Part shown: piece by piece, positions 18,422 to 26,616 of the stretch
Position numbering within the stretch: position 1 is the stretch's first letter
How the letters are laid out: each line of letters starts with the position of its first letter
Assembly: GCA_040753075.1 (NCBI GenBank)
Contig: JBFMHA010000015.1
Coordinates: forward strand, 3,624 to 67,623
Reading direction: 5' to 3'
DNA from: UBA6814 sp040753075
GTDB lineage: Bacteria; Desulfobacterota; Desulfovibrionia; Desulfovibrionales; Desulfovibrionaceae
DNA: 64,000 bases
Program-made: the position numbers and the translations under genes
Notes under the pieces: generated by a model
What the model was told of the DNA's origin: nothing
The model's input: the letters and a program-made list of their open reading frames with translations, nothing else
The model's database searches: none

Positions 18422-19455
18422 CGCGTCTCCTCCCACAGCGCGTTGAACACGTCCTTGGGGTTGGCGATGCGCGCGGTGCAGGCCCGCACGCAGCGGCCGC
18501 ATCCCACGCAGCCCAGTTCGCCGATCATGTCGTAGATGTATTTGCCCTTGCGGAAGTAGCGGTGGCGGTAGCGCTCCCGGGCCTGGGCCCGGAAGTTGTG
18601 GTCGCCGGCCACCAGGGCGAAGGAGCGCAGCATGCACCCGTCCCACTCCCGGAAGCGGCGGCCCTTCTGCAGGCTCTCGTCCAGCTCCTCCCGGACGTCG
18701 AAGCAGTAGCAGGTGGGGCAGACCACGTTGCAGGAGCCGCAGGCCAGGCAGAGCCGGGCCTTCTCCCGCCACAGGGAGGAGCTCCAGTTCCGGGAGAGGA
18801 TGTGGGGGACCTCCTGCCAGGGGAAGCGAAGCCCGTTCTGCGCGGCCCGCTTGTGCAAGCCCTCGCGCGCCTTGCGCGCGGCCTCGCGGTCGGCCAGGGA
18901 GGCCTTGGCCACCGGCCCGCAGGCCAGGAGCAGCTCCTCGCCGCGGGGCGAGCCCACCTTCACGTAGAAGGAGGCCGGGCCGATCTTGGTCCAGTAGAGG
19001 TCGAAGCCCAGGTCCGCCCGGGCCGTGCCCACGCTGCCCCAGAAGGCGGTGGGGGCGATGCGCATGGGCTCCAGGGCGAAGACCGCGATGTTCTCGCGCC
19101 GGCGCAGGTAGTACTGGTCCGGGGCCCCGGACTCCATGATCTGGTCGAGCTGGGCGATGGCCCGCACGTCGTAGGGGTGGACCCCGAAGAGCAGGGCCGG
19201 CGGGGCCTCGAACACCGGTTCGGCCTCGCACTTGGCCACATCGTAGCGGATGAGGTCCTCGCGCGGGGGCAGGAAGAAGCGCTTGAGGGAGTTGTAGGCC
19301 AGGTCGTAGTCCCAGGCGATCTCCGTCCCGTCGCGCCAGGGCGCGAAGTCGAAGAATCCGCCGGGCAGCGCCGTGGGGACCTGGACCTCGTACTTGGCTG
19401 ACCACTCCTTGAGCAGTCCGGGAAGCTGTTCCGTATACACCGTGTAGGCTGGCAT
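18418..19455 (-). CDS. hydB: Sulfhydrogenase beta subunit, 4Fe-4S dicluster protein
   Basis: A 345-residue cytoplasmic iron-sulfur protein, first gene of the hydrogenase operon. The C-terminal third has two [4Fe-4S] motifs, CLACGSCNVVCPTC and CVGCGRCVRAC, while the N-terminal two thirds contain GVHPYDVRAI and the EXXD-rich segments typical of HydB and anaerobic sulfite reductase A. It relays electrons between the gamma and delta subunits. The ATG at 19455 is preceded by GGAGGAGCCG; the open frame extends to 19602 but that part is Pro/Arg-rich non-family sequence. A well-formed promoter lies about 120 bases upstream. Confidence 0.93.
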   Translation of the reverse strand: MPAYTVYTEQLPGLLKEWSAKYEVQVPTALPGGFFDFAPWRDGTEIAWDYDLAYNSLKRFFLPPREDLIRYDVAKCEAEPVFEAPPALLFGVHPYDVRAIAQLDQIMESGAPDQYYLRRRENIAVFALEPMRIAPTAFWGSVGTARADLGFDLYWTKIGPASFYVKVGSPRGEELLLACGPVAKASLADREAARKAREGLHKRAAQNGLRFPWQEVPHILSRNWSSSLWREKARLCLACGSCNVVCPTCYCFDVREELDESLQKGRRFREWDGCMLRSFALVAGDHNFRAQARERYRHRYFRKGKYIYDMIGELGCVGCGRCVRACTARIANPKDVFNALWEETR

Positions 19456-19573
19456 CGGCTCCTCCGGCGCCGGGCGTCCGGGCTCGCGCCCCCGCCCCTG
19501 CGGTAGATGGCCGGCGGGCAAGCGCCCGCCGCGGGAAACCGCCGGGCCCGAGGCCGGACCCGACAGGCTAGCC

Positions 19574-19602
19574 CTTATACGGAACGCCCGAACCCGGCGC
19601 AA
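19574..19602 (-). promoter_or_regulatory. Sigma-70 type promoter of the hydBGDA operon
   Basis: On the minus strand TTGCGC, a 17-base spacer, then TATAAG, about 118 bases before the hydB ATG. Five of six positions fit the -10 consensus. No sigma-54 -24/-12 pair was seen, unlike some hydrogenase operons. Confidence 0.6.
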
Positions 19603-20039
19603 CCCTTGCGCTTTTTCTCACAATTTGCCCGAAAGCGCCCAGGCAGAACGAAACCACCCCCTGGGAAAAGTGCCCAAAAACTGCGGAACACCGCGATAAA
19701 AGGTGACAATCAGAATTCCAGGGCCGAACCCCGAAGGCCCCGCGCCGCCGCGGCAGCGAAGCCGCCCGCGCGCACCATGCAGAGAAAATTTCATCCCACC
19801 CCAAAACGGCACGCCCCGCCTCCGCCCCGCCTCCGCCGCAATCCCCCGCGCCCAGCCCGGTGCGACCCGACCCAAGGAGGAGCCGGAAGTCCCGGCCCGC
19901 CCCGCACGCCCCTGCCGGGTCTGGGCGCGGCATGCCGAACCACCGCGAGGACGCGGAGGGGAACCCCTTCCCGCTCCCGACCACCCTCCCCCCGCCGCCC
20001 CAGCGCGCCGCCGGGATGTCCAGCCAGCCATGATTGACT
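19603..20039. other. GC-rich gap without a recognised gene
   Basis: Between the hydrogenase promoter and the transposase remnant. It contains overlapping open frames on both strands made of Pro/Arg/Gly-rich sequence with no recognisable domain, ribosome site or codon pattern of a real gene. The transposase frame reads through part of it without a natural stop, consistent with loss of the original end of the insertion sequence. Confidence 0.5.
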
Positions 20040-20073
20040 GGACGATAGCTGTTCGGGCATGAAGTGGTTCACA

Positions 20074-20525
20074 TCAAGCTCCCCGATTCGCAGGGGAGCA
20101 TCCGCGCAGAGCGCCAGGCACAGGAGGTGTTGTGCTGGGGGTGATGCAGGACAGGGGGGAAGACCGGCCGCGAGGAAGTTTTCGACATGGCGCTCGTAGC
20201 GCACGACCAGTCGCATGAAGTTCTGCAGCCAGGCGAAAAGGCGTTCGATCTTCCAGCGACGCCGGTAGCGGCGCAAGGGCCTTCCGTCCTGGGTCCTGGG
20301 GCGTTTTCGTCCGGCCCGGTGCGGCGCGATCATCTCCGCGCCCCATTCCTCCCGCAAGCGTTGATCCAAGCCGTCACTGTCATATGCCTTGTCGCCAATC
20401 ACCCGCGCTGGAATCTCGTTGGTGAACGCCGCATCAAGGGTCTGCTCCACCAGGGTCACTTCATGCGGCGAAGCGCTGGCCACGTACACGGCGAGAGGAA
20501 GACCGCCAGCGTCTGCCACTGCCAT
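20074..20525 (-). pseudogene. IS5-family transposase, second frame (OrfB), 3' end abnormal
   Basis: Continues the transposase in the -1 frame: [22 protein letters not shown], the second Asp in IGDKAYDSD, and the catalytic Glu in [16 protein letters not shown], then [14 protein letters not shown]. Normally about 15-20 more residues and a stop follow. Here the sequence after ENFL is unlike the family, and the frame stays open to 19791, so the end of the gene has been lost or frame-damaged. The lower coordinate given is where recognisable similarity has already ended. Fused production with OrfA would be by slippage at 20569-20578. Confidence 0.6.
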
Positions 20526-20896
20526 GATCTTGCTGCCTTTGCCCCGCTTGGTTTTCCCAACCCCAGCGCCCCCTTTTTAGCGGGAGCGAATGTCCCGTCA
20601 ATGAAAGCTTCCCGGAGGTCTATCCCGCCTCGTTCGCGAAGATCCTCCGCGAGGGCGATCAGGATGCGGTCGAACACTCCGTCTCGTCGCCATCGCTGGA
20701 GCCAGCGGCGGCAGGTCTGGTGCGGCGGAAACCTCTCGGGCAAGTCTTCCCAAGGCGCGCCGGTCCTGAGAATCCAGAGGACGCCGTCAACCACGTCCCG
20801 GGGCTCTCGCGCCGGCCTTCCCTTGCCGCCTCCCCCGCTCTTGGCCGGGGGAATCAGGGTCGCAATCAGCTCCCATTGCTCGTTGGTCAGGGTCAT
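20456..20896 (-). CDS. IS5-family transposase, first frame (OrfA)
   Basis: Begins [17 protein letters not shown], the standard start of IS427/IS1031 transposases, continues through [19 protein letters not shown] and the first catalytic Asp in the FIDGTF motif, and then runs into a slippery A5G5 tract (20569-20578) after which this frame is out of register. The family normally makes the full transposase by a -1 frameshift at such a tract. The ATG at 20896 is preferred to an in-frame TTG at 20914. Confidence 0.8.
   Translation of the reverse strand: MTLTNEQWELIATLIPPAKSGGGGKGRPAREPRDVVDGVLWILRTGAPWEDLPERFPPHQTCRRWLQRWRRDGVFDRILIALAEDLRERGGIDLREAFIDGTFAPAKKGALGLGKPSGAKAARSWQWQTLAVFLSPCTWPALRRMK
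20569..20578 (-). other. Slippery AAAAAGGGGG tract, probable -1 frameshift site
   Basis: On the minus strand the tract falls exactly where the conserved transposase sequence leaves the OrfA frame (GTFAPAKKG) and continues in the OrfB frame ([10 protein letters not shown]). Lys or Gly codon slippage by -1 restores the family reading. Confidence 0.7.
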
Positions 20897-20953
20897 GAAG
20901 TCCCAATCAATCAAACAAAATCCAAAGTCTAGAGTTTTTCTAAACTTTGCGCC

Positions 20954-20974
20954 AAGCCATTTTTGAGATGGCTT
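20954..20974. repeat. Inverted repeat next to the trmL stop (IS end or terminator)
   Basis: Arms AAGCCAT and ATGGCTT around a 7-base loop, directly after the trmL stop codon on the minus strand. There is no following T run, so it may be the end of the insertion sequence rather than a true terminator. Confidence 0.5.
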
Positions 20975-21430
20975 CTACTCCTCCGGAAATCCCCCGCTCT
21001 GCCTGAGCGCCTCGTACAGCAGGATCCCCGCCGCCGTGGACAGGTTGAGGCTGCGCACCTGGCCCCAGATGGGGAGGCGGACGCAGTGGGGGTGGGCGCT
21101 CAGAATCTCTTCGGGCAGGCCTCGGGTCTCGGGGCCGAGGACCAGGGTGTCGGCGGAGGTGTAGGCGAAGCGGTCGTAGCGCTCGCCCTGGCGGGCGCTG
21201 GCGAGCACGATGCGGCGCTCGGGATGGGCGGCCAGGTAGCTCGCGAAGTCCGGCCACACGCTCTTGTCCACGTGCGGCCAGTAGTCCAGCCCGGCCCGCC
21301 GGAGGTAGCGGTCCTCCAGGGAGAAGCCCAGGGGCTCGATGAGGTGCAGCGGGGTGCGGGTGGCCGCGCACAGGCGGGCCACGTTGCCGGTGTTGGGCGG
21401 GATCTCGGGGGTGTACAGGACCAGGTGCAT
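20975..21430 (-). CDS. trmL: tRNA (cytidine/uridine(34)-2'-O)-methyltransferase
   Basis: A 151-residue SPOUT enzyme that 2'-O-methylates the wobble base of tRNA-Leu isoacceptors. Landmarks: the start MHLVLYTPEIPPNTGNVARLCAAT (shortened here to IPPNTGN), LIEPLGF near 30, LVLGPETRGLP in motif 2 and RSLNLSTAAGILLYEA in the knotted motif 3. Length is normal for TrmL. The ATG at 21430 is where the family begins; the longer open frame upstream is Gly/Arg-rich junk. The IS remnant begins immediately after the stop, so the insertion sits at the very end of the gene without damaging it. Confidence 0.95.
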   Translation of the reverse strand: MHLVLYTPEIPPNTGNVARLCAATRTPLHLIEPLGFSLEDRYLRRAGLDYWPHVDKSVWPDFASYLAAHPERRIVLASARQGERYDRFAYTSADTLVLGPETRGLPEEILSAHPHCVRLPIWGQVRSLNLSTAAGILLYEALRQSGGFPEE

Positions 21431-21641
21431 GGCGGCCGTGTATACCCCCGGCCGGGAAAAACCAAGCCCGCCCCGCGCCCCCGGCCCGGCCCCCGTGGCG
21501 GCGGCGTCCCGCTCCCGCCCGCGCCCCGGCCCGCCTCCCGTCCCCGCCTCGACCGCTTCCCCGCCGGAGACGCCCCCCTCCTGCCTTCCCACACCTCCTG
21601 CCCTCCCGCGCCCCCGCGCCCGCGCCCCCCGGCCCCGGGGC

Positions 21642-21671
21642 TTTACATTCTTCAACAACTCGTGGTGTATT
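21642..21671 (+). promoter_or_regulatory. Candidate promoter of the pqi operon
   Basis: TTTACA, 18 bases, TGTATT in the one AT-richer stretch of the gap, about 60 bases before the first pqiA half. Moderate consensus match. Confidence 0.4.
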
Positions 21672-21730
21672 CTCAGCCCATTGGATTCCCTTTGGGCCGG
21701 CAACCCGCAACCCCCGGACGGGACCGCGGC

Positions 21731-22336
21731 ATGGACCACAGCCTCATCGCCTGCCACGAGTGCGACCTGCTGCACCGCACCGCGCCCCTGCCCTCGGGCG
21801 GGACCGCCCGCTGCGTGCGCTGCGGGGCGCTGCTCTACCGCCGGCGGCGGGGCACGGTGGACTCCTGCCTGGCCCTCACCGTGGCCGGGCTCATCCTCTT
21901 CGCCGTGGCCAACGCCTTCCCCCTGCTGGCCATGCGCCTGGACGAGGAGGTGCAGCAGGCGGTGCTCGTCACCGGCGTGCTCCAGCTCTGGGACCAGGGG
22001 GCCTACGCCCTGGCCGGGCTGGTCTTGGTCACCAGCATCCTGGCCCCCCTGGCCAAGCTCGGCCTGTTCGCCCTGGTGCTCGCGCCCCTGCGCCTGGGCC
22101 TGCGGCCCCCGGCCTGGGCCGCCCCGGCCTTCCGCCTGGCCCTGCGCCTCAGCCCCTGGTCCATGCTGGAGGTCTTCCTCCTGGGCATCCTGGTGGCCAT
22201 GGTCAAGCTGGCGGACACCGCGGACATCCTGCTCGGCCCCTCCCTGTACGCCTTCGGCCTGCTCATCCCGGTGCTGGCCTGGGTCAGCGCCTCCCTGGAC
22301 CCGGAGGTGGTCTGGGACCGCCTGGGGCAGCCATGA
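21731..22336 (+). CDS. PqiA-like membrane protein, first half-unit
   Basis: A 201-residue protein with an N-terminal zinc ribbon (CHEC and CVRC pairs within the first 35 residues) and about four membrane helices; ATADILLGPSLYAFG-type sequence and the LSPWSMLEVFLLGILVA helix match paraquat-inducible protein A. PqiA of E. coli is one 417-residue chain with two such units; here each unit is a separate gene. PqiA is thought to work with PqiB/PqiC in lipid movement between the inner and outer membranes. The ATG at 21731 has no strong ribosome site. Its stop overlaps the next ATG by four bases. Confidence 0.85.
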   Translation: MDHSLIACHECDLLHRTAPLPSGGTARCVRCGALLYRRRRGTVDSCLALTVAGLILFAVANAFPLLAMRLDEEVQQAVLVTGVLQLWDQGAYALAGLVLVTSILAPLAKLGLFALVLAPLRLGLRPPAWAAPAFRLALRLSPWSMLEVFLLGILVAMVKLADTADILLGPSLYAFGLLIPVLAWVSASLDPEVVWDRLGQP

Positions 22337-22962
22337 GCCAGGCCCTCACCGCCCGCGCCGCGGGCTACCTGGACTGCCACGTCTGCCACCTGCTGGTGAG
22401 CCGGCCCGCCGTCCCGCCCCGCCGCCTCGCCTGCCCGCGCTGCGGCGCGGCCCTGCACCAGCGCAAGCCCGACAGCCTCTCCCGCACCTGGGCCCTGCTC
22501 CTGGCCGCGGTCATCCTCTACGTCCCGGCCATGGCCCTGCCCATCATGGAGACCGCCACCCTCACCGGGGTGCGGCAGGACACCATCCTCTCCGGCGTGG
22601 TCTACCTCGTGACCTCGGGCATGTGGCCCCTGGCGGCCATCGTGTTCTTCGCCAGCGTGGTGGTGCCGGTGCTCAAGATCCTGGCCCTGTCCTTCCTCCT
22701 GGTCTCGGTGCAGCGGCGAAGCCGCTGGCGGCCCCGGGACCGCACCCGCCTGTACCGCCTGAACGAGGCCGTGGGCCGCTGGTCCATGGTGGACATCTAC
22801 GTGGTCACGGTGCTCACGGCCCTGGTCCGGCTGCGCGCCCTGGCCGTGGTGGAGGCCCGGCCCGGAGCCCTGTTCTTCGCCGCGGTGGTGGTGTCCACCA
22901 TGCTCGCGGCCATGAGCTTCGACCCCCGCCTCATATGGGACCGCATGGAGCCCCCGGAGTAG
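22333..22962 (+). CDS. PqiA-like membrane protein, second half-unit
   Basis: A 209-residue counterpart of the preceding protein: zinc ribbon CHVC and CPRC in the first 40 residues, then four hydrophobic helices with VPAMALPIMETATLTG, VVPVLKILALSFLL, and GRWSMVDIYVVTVLTALV. The last pattern (GRWSM-D) is diagnostic of PqiA. Coupled to the first half by an ATGA overlap and to pqiB by a two-base gap, so the two halves presumably pair to make one functional unit. Confidence 0.87.
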   Translation: MSQALTARAAGYLDCHVCHLLVSRPAVPPRRLACPRCGAALHQRKPDSLSRTWALLLAAVILYVPAMALPIMETATLTGVRQDTILSGVVYLVTSGMWPLAAIVFFASVVVPVLKILALSFLLVSVQRRSRWRPRDRTRLYRLNEAVGRWSMVDIYVVTVLTALVRLRALAVVEARPGALFFAAVVVSTMLAAMSFDPRLIWDRMEPPE

Positions 22963-22964
22963 AC

Positions 22965-24626
22965 ATGGAAGACACCTCCCCGCCCCAGGAAACCCCGGCC
23001 GCCCCGGCTTCGCCGCCCGAGCCCCGGGTGTCCACCCGCCGCCACATCTCCGTGGTCTGGATCATCCCCCTGGTGGCGCTGCTGGCCGGGGCCTGGCTGG
23101 CCTACGACGCCATCAGCTCCCAGGGCCCCCTGGTCACGGTGCGCTTCAAGACCGCCGAGGGCCTGGTGGCGGGCAAGACCAAGGTGAAGTTCAAGGACGT
23201 GGAGGTGGGCAAGGTCGAGACCATCGAGTACAGCGACGACCTCTCCCACGTGGTGGTCAAGGCCCGCATGGCCAAGGGCATGGAGCGCTACCTGCGCTCC
23301 GAGACCCTGTTCTGGGTGGTGCGCGCCCAGGTCACCGGCGGCGAGGTCTCGGGCCTGGGCACCATCTTCTCCGGGGCCTACATCGGGGTGCAGCTCACCA
23401 AGAAGGGCAAGCTGGAGACCGAATTCGAGGGCATGGAAAAGCCGCCGGTCATCACCGAGGACCAGCAGGGCCGGCTGTTCCTGCTGCGCGCCGACCGGCT
23501 GGGCTCCCTGGACGTGGGCTCCCCGGTGTACTTCCGGCAGATCAAGGTGGGCCAGGTGGCGGCATACGACCTGGAGGACGGCGGCCGCACGGTGCTCGTC
23601 AAGGTCTTCGTCCGCGCCCCGCACCACGCCCGGGTGCGCGAGAACACCCGCTTCTGGAACGTGTCCGGGGTGGGCGTGTCCGTGGACGCCAACGGCCTGC
23701 AGGTGCGGGCCGAATCCCTGCTCTCCATGGTGCTGGGCGGCATCGCCTTCGAGACCCCGGGCGCGCCCGAAGAGGCCAAGGACGCGCCCCCGGACAAGGT
23801 CTTCACCCTCTTCTCCACCCGGGAGAAGAGCAACGAGATCGCCTTCACCCACAAGGAATACTATCGGCTGGAGTTCCCGGGCTCGGTGCGCGGCCTGACC
23901 ATCGGCGCGCCCGTGGAGTTCCGGGGCATGACCATCGGCCAGGTGGCGGACATCTCCCTGGAGTACGACGAGGCCAAGGCCGAGGTGCGCATCCCGGTGC
24001 TCATAGAGGTCGAGCCGGAGCGCTTCCGGCGGCGGGGCAAGGCCAAGGGCAAGGACCCGGCCAGGATCGTGGAGGAGATGGTGGCGGCCGGGCTGCGCGC
24101 CCAGCTCAAGACCGGCAGCCTGCTCACCGGCCAGACCTACGTGGACCTGGACCTGCACCCGGACGCGCCCAAGGCCGGCCTGAAGCGGTACGGGGACTAC
24201 CTGGAGCTGCCCACCCTGCCCACCCCGCTGGAGGGCATCTTCGCCAGCTTCTCCCGGATCATGGACCGGGTGGACAAGCTGCCCCTGGAGTCCATGGCCG
24301 GGGAGCTGCGCGACACCATGGGCAACCTGCGCGACACCATGGCCGACTTCCGGACCACCATGACCGGCCTGCGCAAGACCCTGGACACCGCGGACGGCTT
24401 CTTCGCGGACGCGGACAAGAACACCCTGCCCAAGGCCGAGGCCGCCCTGGAGCAGATGCGCGCCACCCTGGCCCGGGCCGAGGCGGCCCTGGACCCTGAT
24501 TCGGCCATGCGCGCGGACATCGAGCAGGCCCTCAAGGAACTGGCCGACGCGGCCCGCTCCCTGCGGGTGCTGGCCGACTACCTGGAGCGGCAGCCCGACG
24601 CGCTGCTCTACGGCAAGGGGAGGTAA
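22965..24626 (+). CDS. pqiB: PqiB-like MCE (MlaD) domain protein
   Basis: A 553-residue inner-membrane-anchored protein. One transmembrane helix lies at about 29-48 after a Pro-rich cytoplasmic tail, followed by three MCE domains (each with a V-F-G-V-x-G type strand: GLVAGKTKVKFKDVEVGKV, LDVGSPVYFRQIKVGQV, LTIGAPVEFRGMTIGQV) and a long C-terminal helical region rich in Ala/Glu/Arg. In E. coli PqiB hexamers form a stacked tube across the periplasm for lipid passage. Sits between the pqiA halves and pqiC, so this is a complete pqiABC operon. Three domains and length agree with PqiB rather than MlaD or YebT. Confidence 0.92.
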   Translation: MEDTSPPQETPAAPASPPEPRVSTRRHISVVWIIPLVALLAGAWLAYDAISSQGPLVTVRFKTAEGLVAGKTKVKFKDVEVGKVETIEYSDDLSHVVVKARMAKGMERYLRSETLFWVVRAQVTGGEVSGLGTIFSGAYIGVQLTKKGKLETEFEGMEKPPVITEDQQGRLFLLRADRLGSLDVGSPVYFRQIKVGQVAAYDLEDGGRTVLVKVFVRAPHHARVRENTRFWNVSGVGVSVDANGLQVRAESLLSMVLGGIAFETPGAPEEAKDAPPDKVFTLFSTREKSNEIAFTHKEYYRLEFPGSVRGLTIGAPVEFRGMTIGQVADISLEYDEAKAEVRIPVLIEVEPERFRRRGKAKGKDPARIVEEMVAAGLRAQLKTGSLLTGQTYVDLDLHPDAPKAGLKRYGDYLELPTLPTPLEGIFASFSRIMDRVDKLPLESMAGELRDTMGNLRDTMADFRTTMTGLRKTLDTADGFFADADKNTLPKAEAALEQMRATLARAEAALDPDSAMRADIEQALKELADAARSLRVLADYLERQPDALLYGKGR

Positions 24627-24630
24627 AACC

Positions 24631-25227
24631 ATGCGCACGGCGACCCTCGCGCTCCTGACCGTCCTGCTGGCGCTCACGGCCCTCCCGGCCTGCCGGGGCC
24701 CCATGCCGGACATGCGCTTCTACACCCTGACGCCCCAGGCCCGGCCCACCGCGGCCGCGGCCCCGGCCGCGGTGGGCGTCGGCCCCCTGGTCATCCCCCT
24801 GGCCCTGGACCGGCCCCAGATCGTCACCCGCACCGCGGAGAACCAGCTCAGCATGGCCGAATTCCACCGCTGGGGCGGCTCCCTGTCCGGCGACGTCCTG
24901 GCGGCCGTGACCCAGGACCTCTCGGCCCTGCTCGGCTCGGACCGGGTGGTGGCCCATCCCTGGACCCGGTTCATCGAGCCCGAGTTCCGGGTGCCCCTGG
25001 AGATCCACCGCTTCGACGGGACGCTGGGCGGGGACGTCACCCTGGTGGCCACCTGGGCCGTGCAGCGCAACGGCGAGCCCGCGCCCCGGGTGGTGCGCAA
25101 GTCCTCCTTCACGGAGCCGGCGGCCGGGACGGACTACGCCGGCCTGGTGGCGGCCCATTCCCGGGCCCTGGCCGCCCTGTCCCAAGAGATCGCCGCGGAG
25201 CTGGCCCGCCAGATGGCCGGCGAGTAA
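24631..25227 (+). CDS. pqiC: PqiC-like outer membrane lipoprotein (DUF330/ABC-type auxiliary family)
   Basis: A 198-residue lipoprotein: signal peptide with lipobox LPAC ending at Cys21, then RFYTLTP as in the family, LALDRPQIVTRTAENQL, and the AEFHRWGGSL segment. PqiC is anchored in the outer membrane and is thought to meet the PqiB tube. The gene begins four bases after the pqiB stop. No residue pattern suggests an enzyme. The gap after it (25228-25602) separates it from the kinase gene. Confidence 0.88.
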   Translation: MRTATLALLTVLLALTALPACRGPMPDMRFYTLTPQARPTAAAAPAAVGVGPLVIPLALDRPQIVTRTAENQLSMAEFHRWGGSLSGDVLAAVTQDLSALLGSDRVVAHPWTRFIEPEFRVPLEIHRFDGTLGGDVTLVATWAVQRNGEPAPRVVRKSSFTEPAAGTDYAGLVAAHSRALAALSQEIAAELARQMAGE

Positions 25228-25480
25228 TGTCACGCCATCAGAATACCGGCAGGTGTTTTGAGAATATTAAAACGTCTGATTCCGCAATGGAGAACGCCGC
25301 AGGCGCACCGCTCTGATGCTCGGCCATGACACCGGCCCCCGAGACTGGACCTCCCGGAACGCTTCGGTCCAGCCCCGTCCCGGCCGCGGCCGGACCTGCC
25401 GCCCGCCGGCGGCCTCCCGCGGCGGCGCAGGCTCCGGCCTTGCCAAGGGATGCCGGCCCGGGGTATCCAGCACAGTTGAG

Positions 25481-25550
25481 GCCCTGCCCTTCTTCGCCTG
25501 CGGCCAGCGGGCCGCAGGCCTGCCGGTGTTGCGCCGCCGCGAAGCAGGGC
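25481..25550 (+). promoter_or_regulatory. Nested inverted repeats, possible structured leader or terminator
   Basis: In the 375-base gap between pqiC and the kinase gene, outer arms GCCCTG/CAGGGC (25481-25486 and 25545-25550), middle arms CTTCGC/GCGAAG (25492-25497 and 25539-25544) and an inner perfect stem (GCCTGCGGCC 25496-25505 with GGCCGCAGGC 25510-25519, 4-base loop) nest in each other. The remainder of the gap shows nothing else I can support. Confidence 0.35.
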
Positions 25551-25602
25551 CGGCGGGCGGCGATACCTGGCCCGGCGATTCCCCCCGGGCCCCGGGACAC
25601 CC

Positions 25603-26616
25603 ATGCACGGCGCCTATCTTGGACGCCTCTCTCCGGACGATCCGCTGCACGGCTACCTGCGCCACGAGATCGCCCCCCAGATCGGATACCCGCCGTCGCA
25701 CGCGGACTACCGGGTGTTCCGCCCGGCCTGTTCCCACCACGTGTACGTCTACGAGGAGCGACGCCACGGCTACCGGGTGGTGGGCAAGTTCCATCCCCCG
25801 AACGGCCATCGGGACGCAGGCGCGGCCGCCCGGGCCGCCCATACCGAATACGGCAACCTCCTCTACCTGCGCGGCCTGGGCCTGGCCGGAGACCAGCACC
25901 ATGTGGTCCGGCCCCTGGGCTGCAATCCCTTCCTCAACAACCTCCTGGTGGTCGAATACCTGGAAGGGCAGCTCCTGGGCTCGGTCATCGAGCAGGCCAT
26001 CCACGCCGGCCGGCGGGACCGCCTCTTCCGCAGGCTGGCCGGCCTGGCCCGGTTCCTGGCCGCCATGCACAACCGCACCGCCGGCGACTGGACCGTGAAC
26101 TTCTCCGAATCCTGCGACTACATGGGCCGGCTGGTGCGCGCCCTGGCCCGGCGCTGGGACCTGGACCGCCAGCACTGCGAGGAGCTCCACGGCCTCTGCG
26201 AGGCCTGGCGCAGGCGGGAAATCATGTGGGAGGACCGCAGCGTGCTGGTGCACGGCGACGCCACCCCGTCCAACTTCCTCTTCGGCCCGGACGGGACCGT
26301 GCTGGTCATCGACCTGGAGCGCATGAAGTGGGCCGACCGGGTGTTCGACCTGGGCCGGCTGTGCGGGGAGATCAAGCACTATTTCCTGCAGGGCGTCGGC
26401 GATCCGCTGGCGGCCGAGCCCTTCATCGGCCATTTCCTCTGGGAATACTGCGGCCACTTCCCGGACCGGGACAGAGCGTTCCGCTCCGTGACCCGACGCC
26501 TGCCCTTCTACATGGGCATCACCCTCCTGCGCATCGCGCGCAACCCCTGGGTGAGCGAAGACTACCGGCAACGGCTGATCCGCGAAGCCAAACACATCCT
26601 CCGGGCAGGGACATGA
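25603..26616 (+). CDS. APH-family phosphotransferase (kinase)
   Basis: A 337-residue protein of the aminoglycoside/choline kinase-like fold. Seen: a possible ATP-loop lysine near VVGKFHPP, the brake-like Brenner motif VHGDATPSNFLF (catalytic Asp and metal-binding Asn) and VIDLERMKWADRVFDLGRL, the counterpart of the metal-binding DxD/DFG region. The substrate is not predictable: relatives phosphorylate small alcohols, sugars or antibiotics. The stop overlaps the ATG of a HAD hydrolase-like gene, so the two probably act together. There is no clear ribosome site before the ATG at 25603. The segment SESCDYMGRLVRAL and the Trp/His-rich C-terminal half are not characteristic of known resistance enzymes. 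Confidence 0.8.
   Translation: MHGAYLGRLSPDDPLHGYLRHEIAPQIGYPPSHADYRVFRPACSHHVYVYEERRHGYRVVGKFHPPNGHRDAGAAARAAHTEYGNLLYLRGLGLAGDQHHVVRPLGCNPFLNNLLVVEYLEGQLLGSVIEQAIHAGRRDRLFRRLAGLARFLAAMHNRTAGDWTVNFSESCDYMGRLVRALARRWDLDRQHCEELHGLCEAWRRREIMWEDRSVLVHGDATPSNFLFGPDGTVLVIDLERMKWADRVFDLGRLCGEIKHYFLQGVGDPLAAEPFIGHFLWEYCGHFPDRDRAFRSVTRRLPFYMGITLLRIARNPWVSEDYRQRLIREAKHILRAGT

Larger units (their letters stand above)
20040..20974 (-). mobile_element. IS5-family (IS1031/IS427-like) insertion sequence remnant
   Basis: A two-frame transposase with all three DDE residues sits directly after the trmL stop. The end next to trmL carries AAGCCATCTCAAAAATGGCTT as a possible terminal repeat. No matching inverted copy was found on the far side, and the second frame runs on for about 90 codons into unrelated sequence, so the left boundary (given as about 20040) is uncertain and that end is probably deleted or degraded. 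Confidence 0.7.

Noticed and set aside
19507..20062. Overlapping frames on both strands in the hydrogenase-IS gap
   Set aside because: Pro/Arg-rich sequence without start signals or similarity; treated as non-coding.
25230..25604. Minus-strand frame of 124 codons in the gap after pqiC
   Set aside because: Arg/Gly-rich low-complexity translation, no ribosome site, no recognisable domain.
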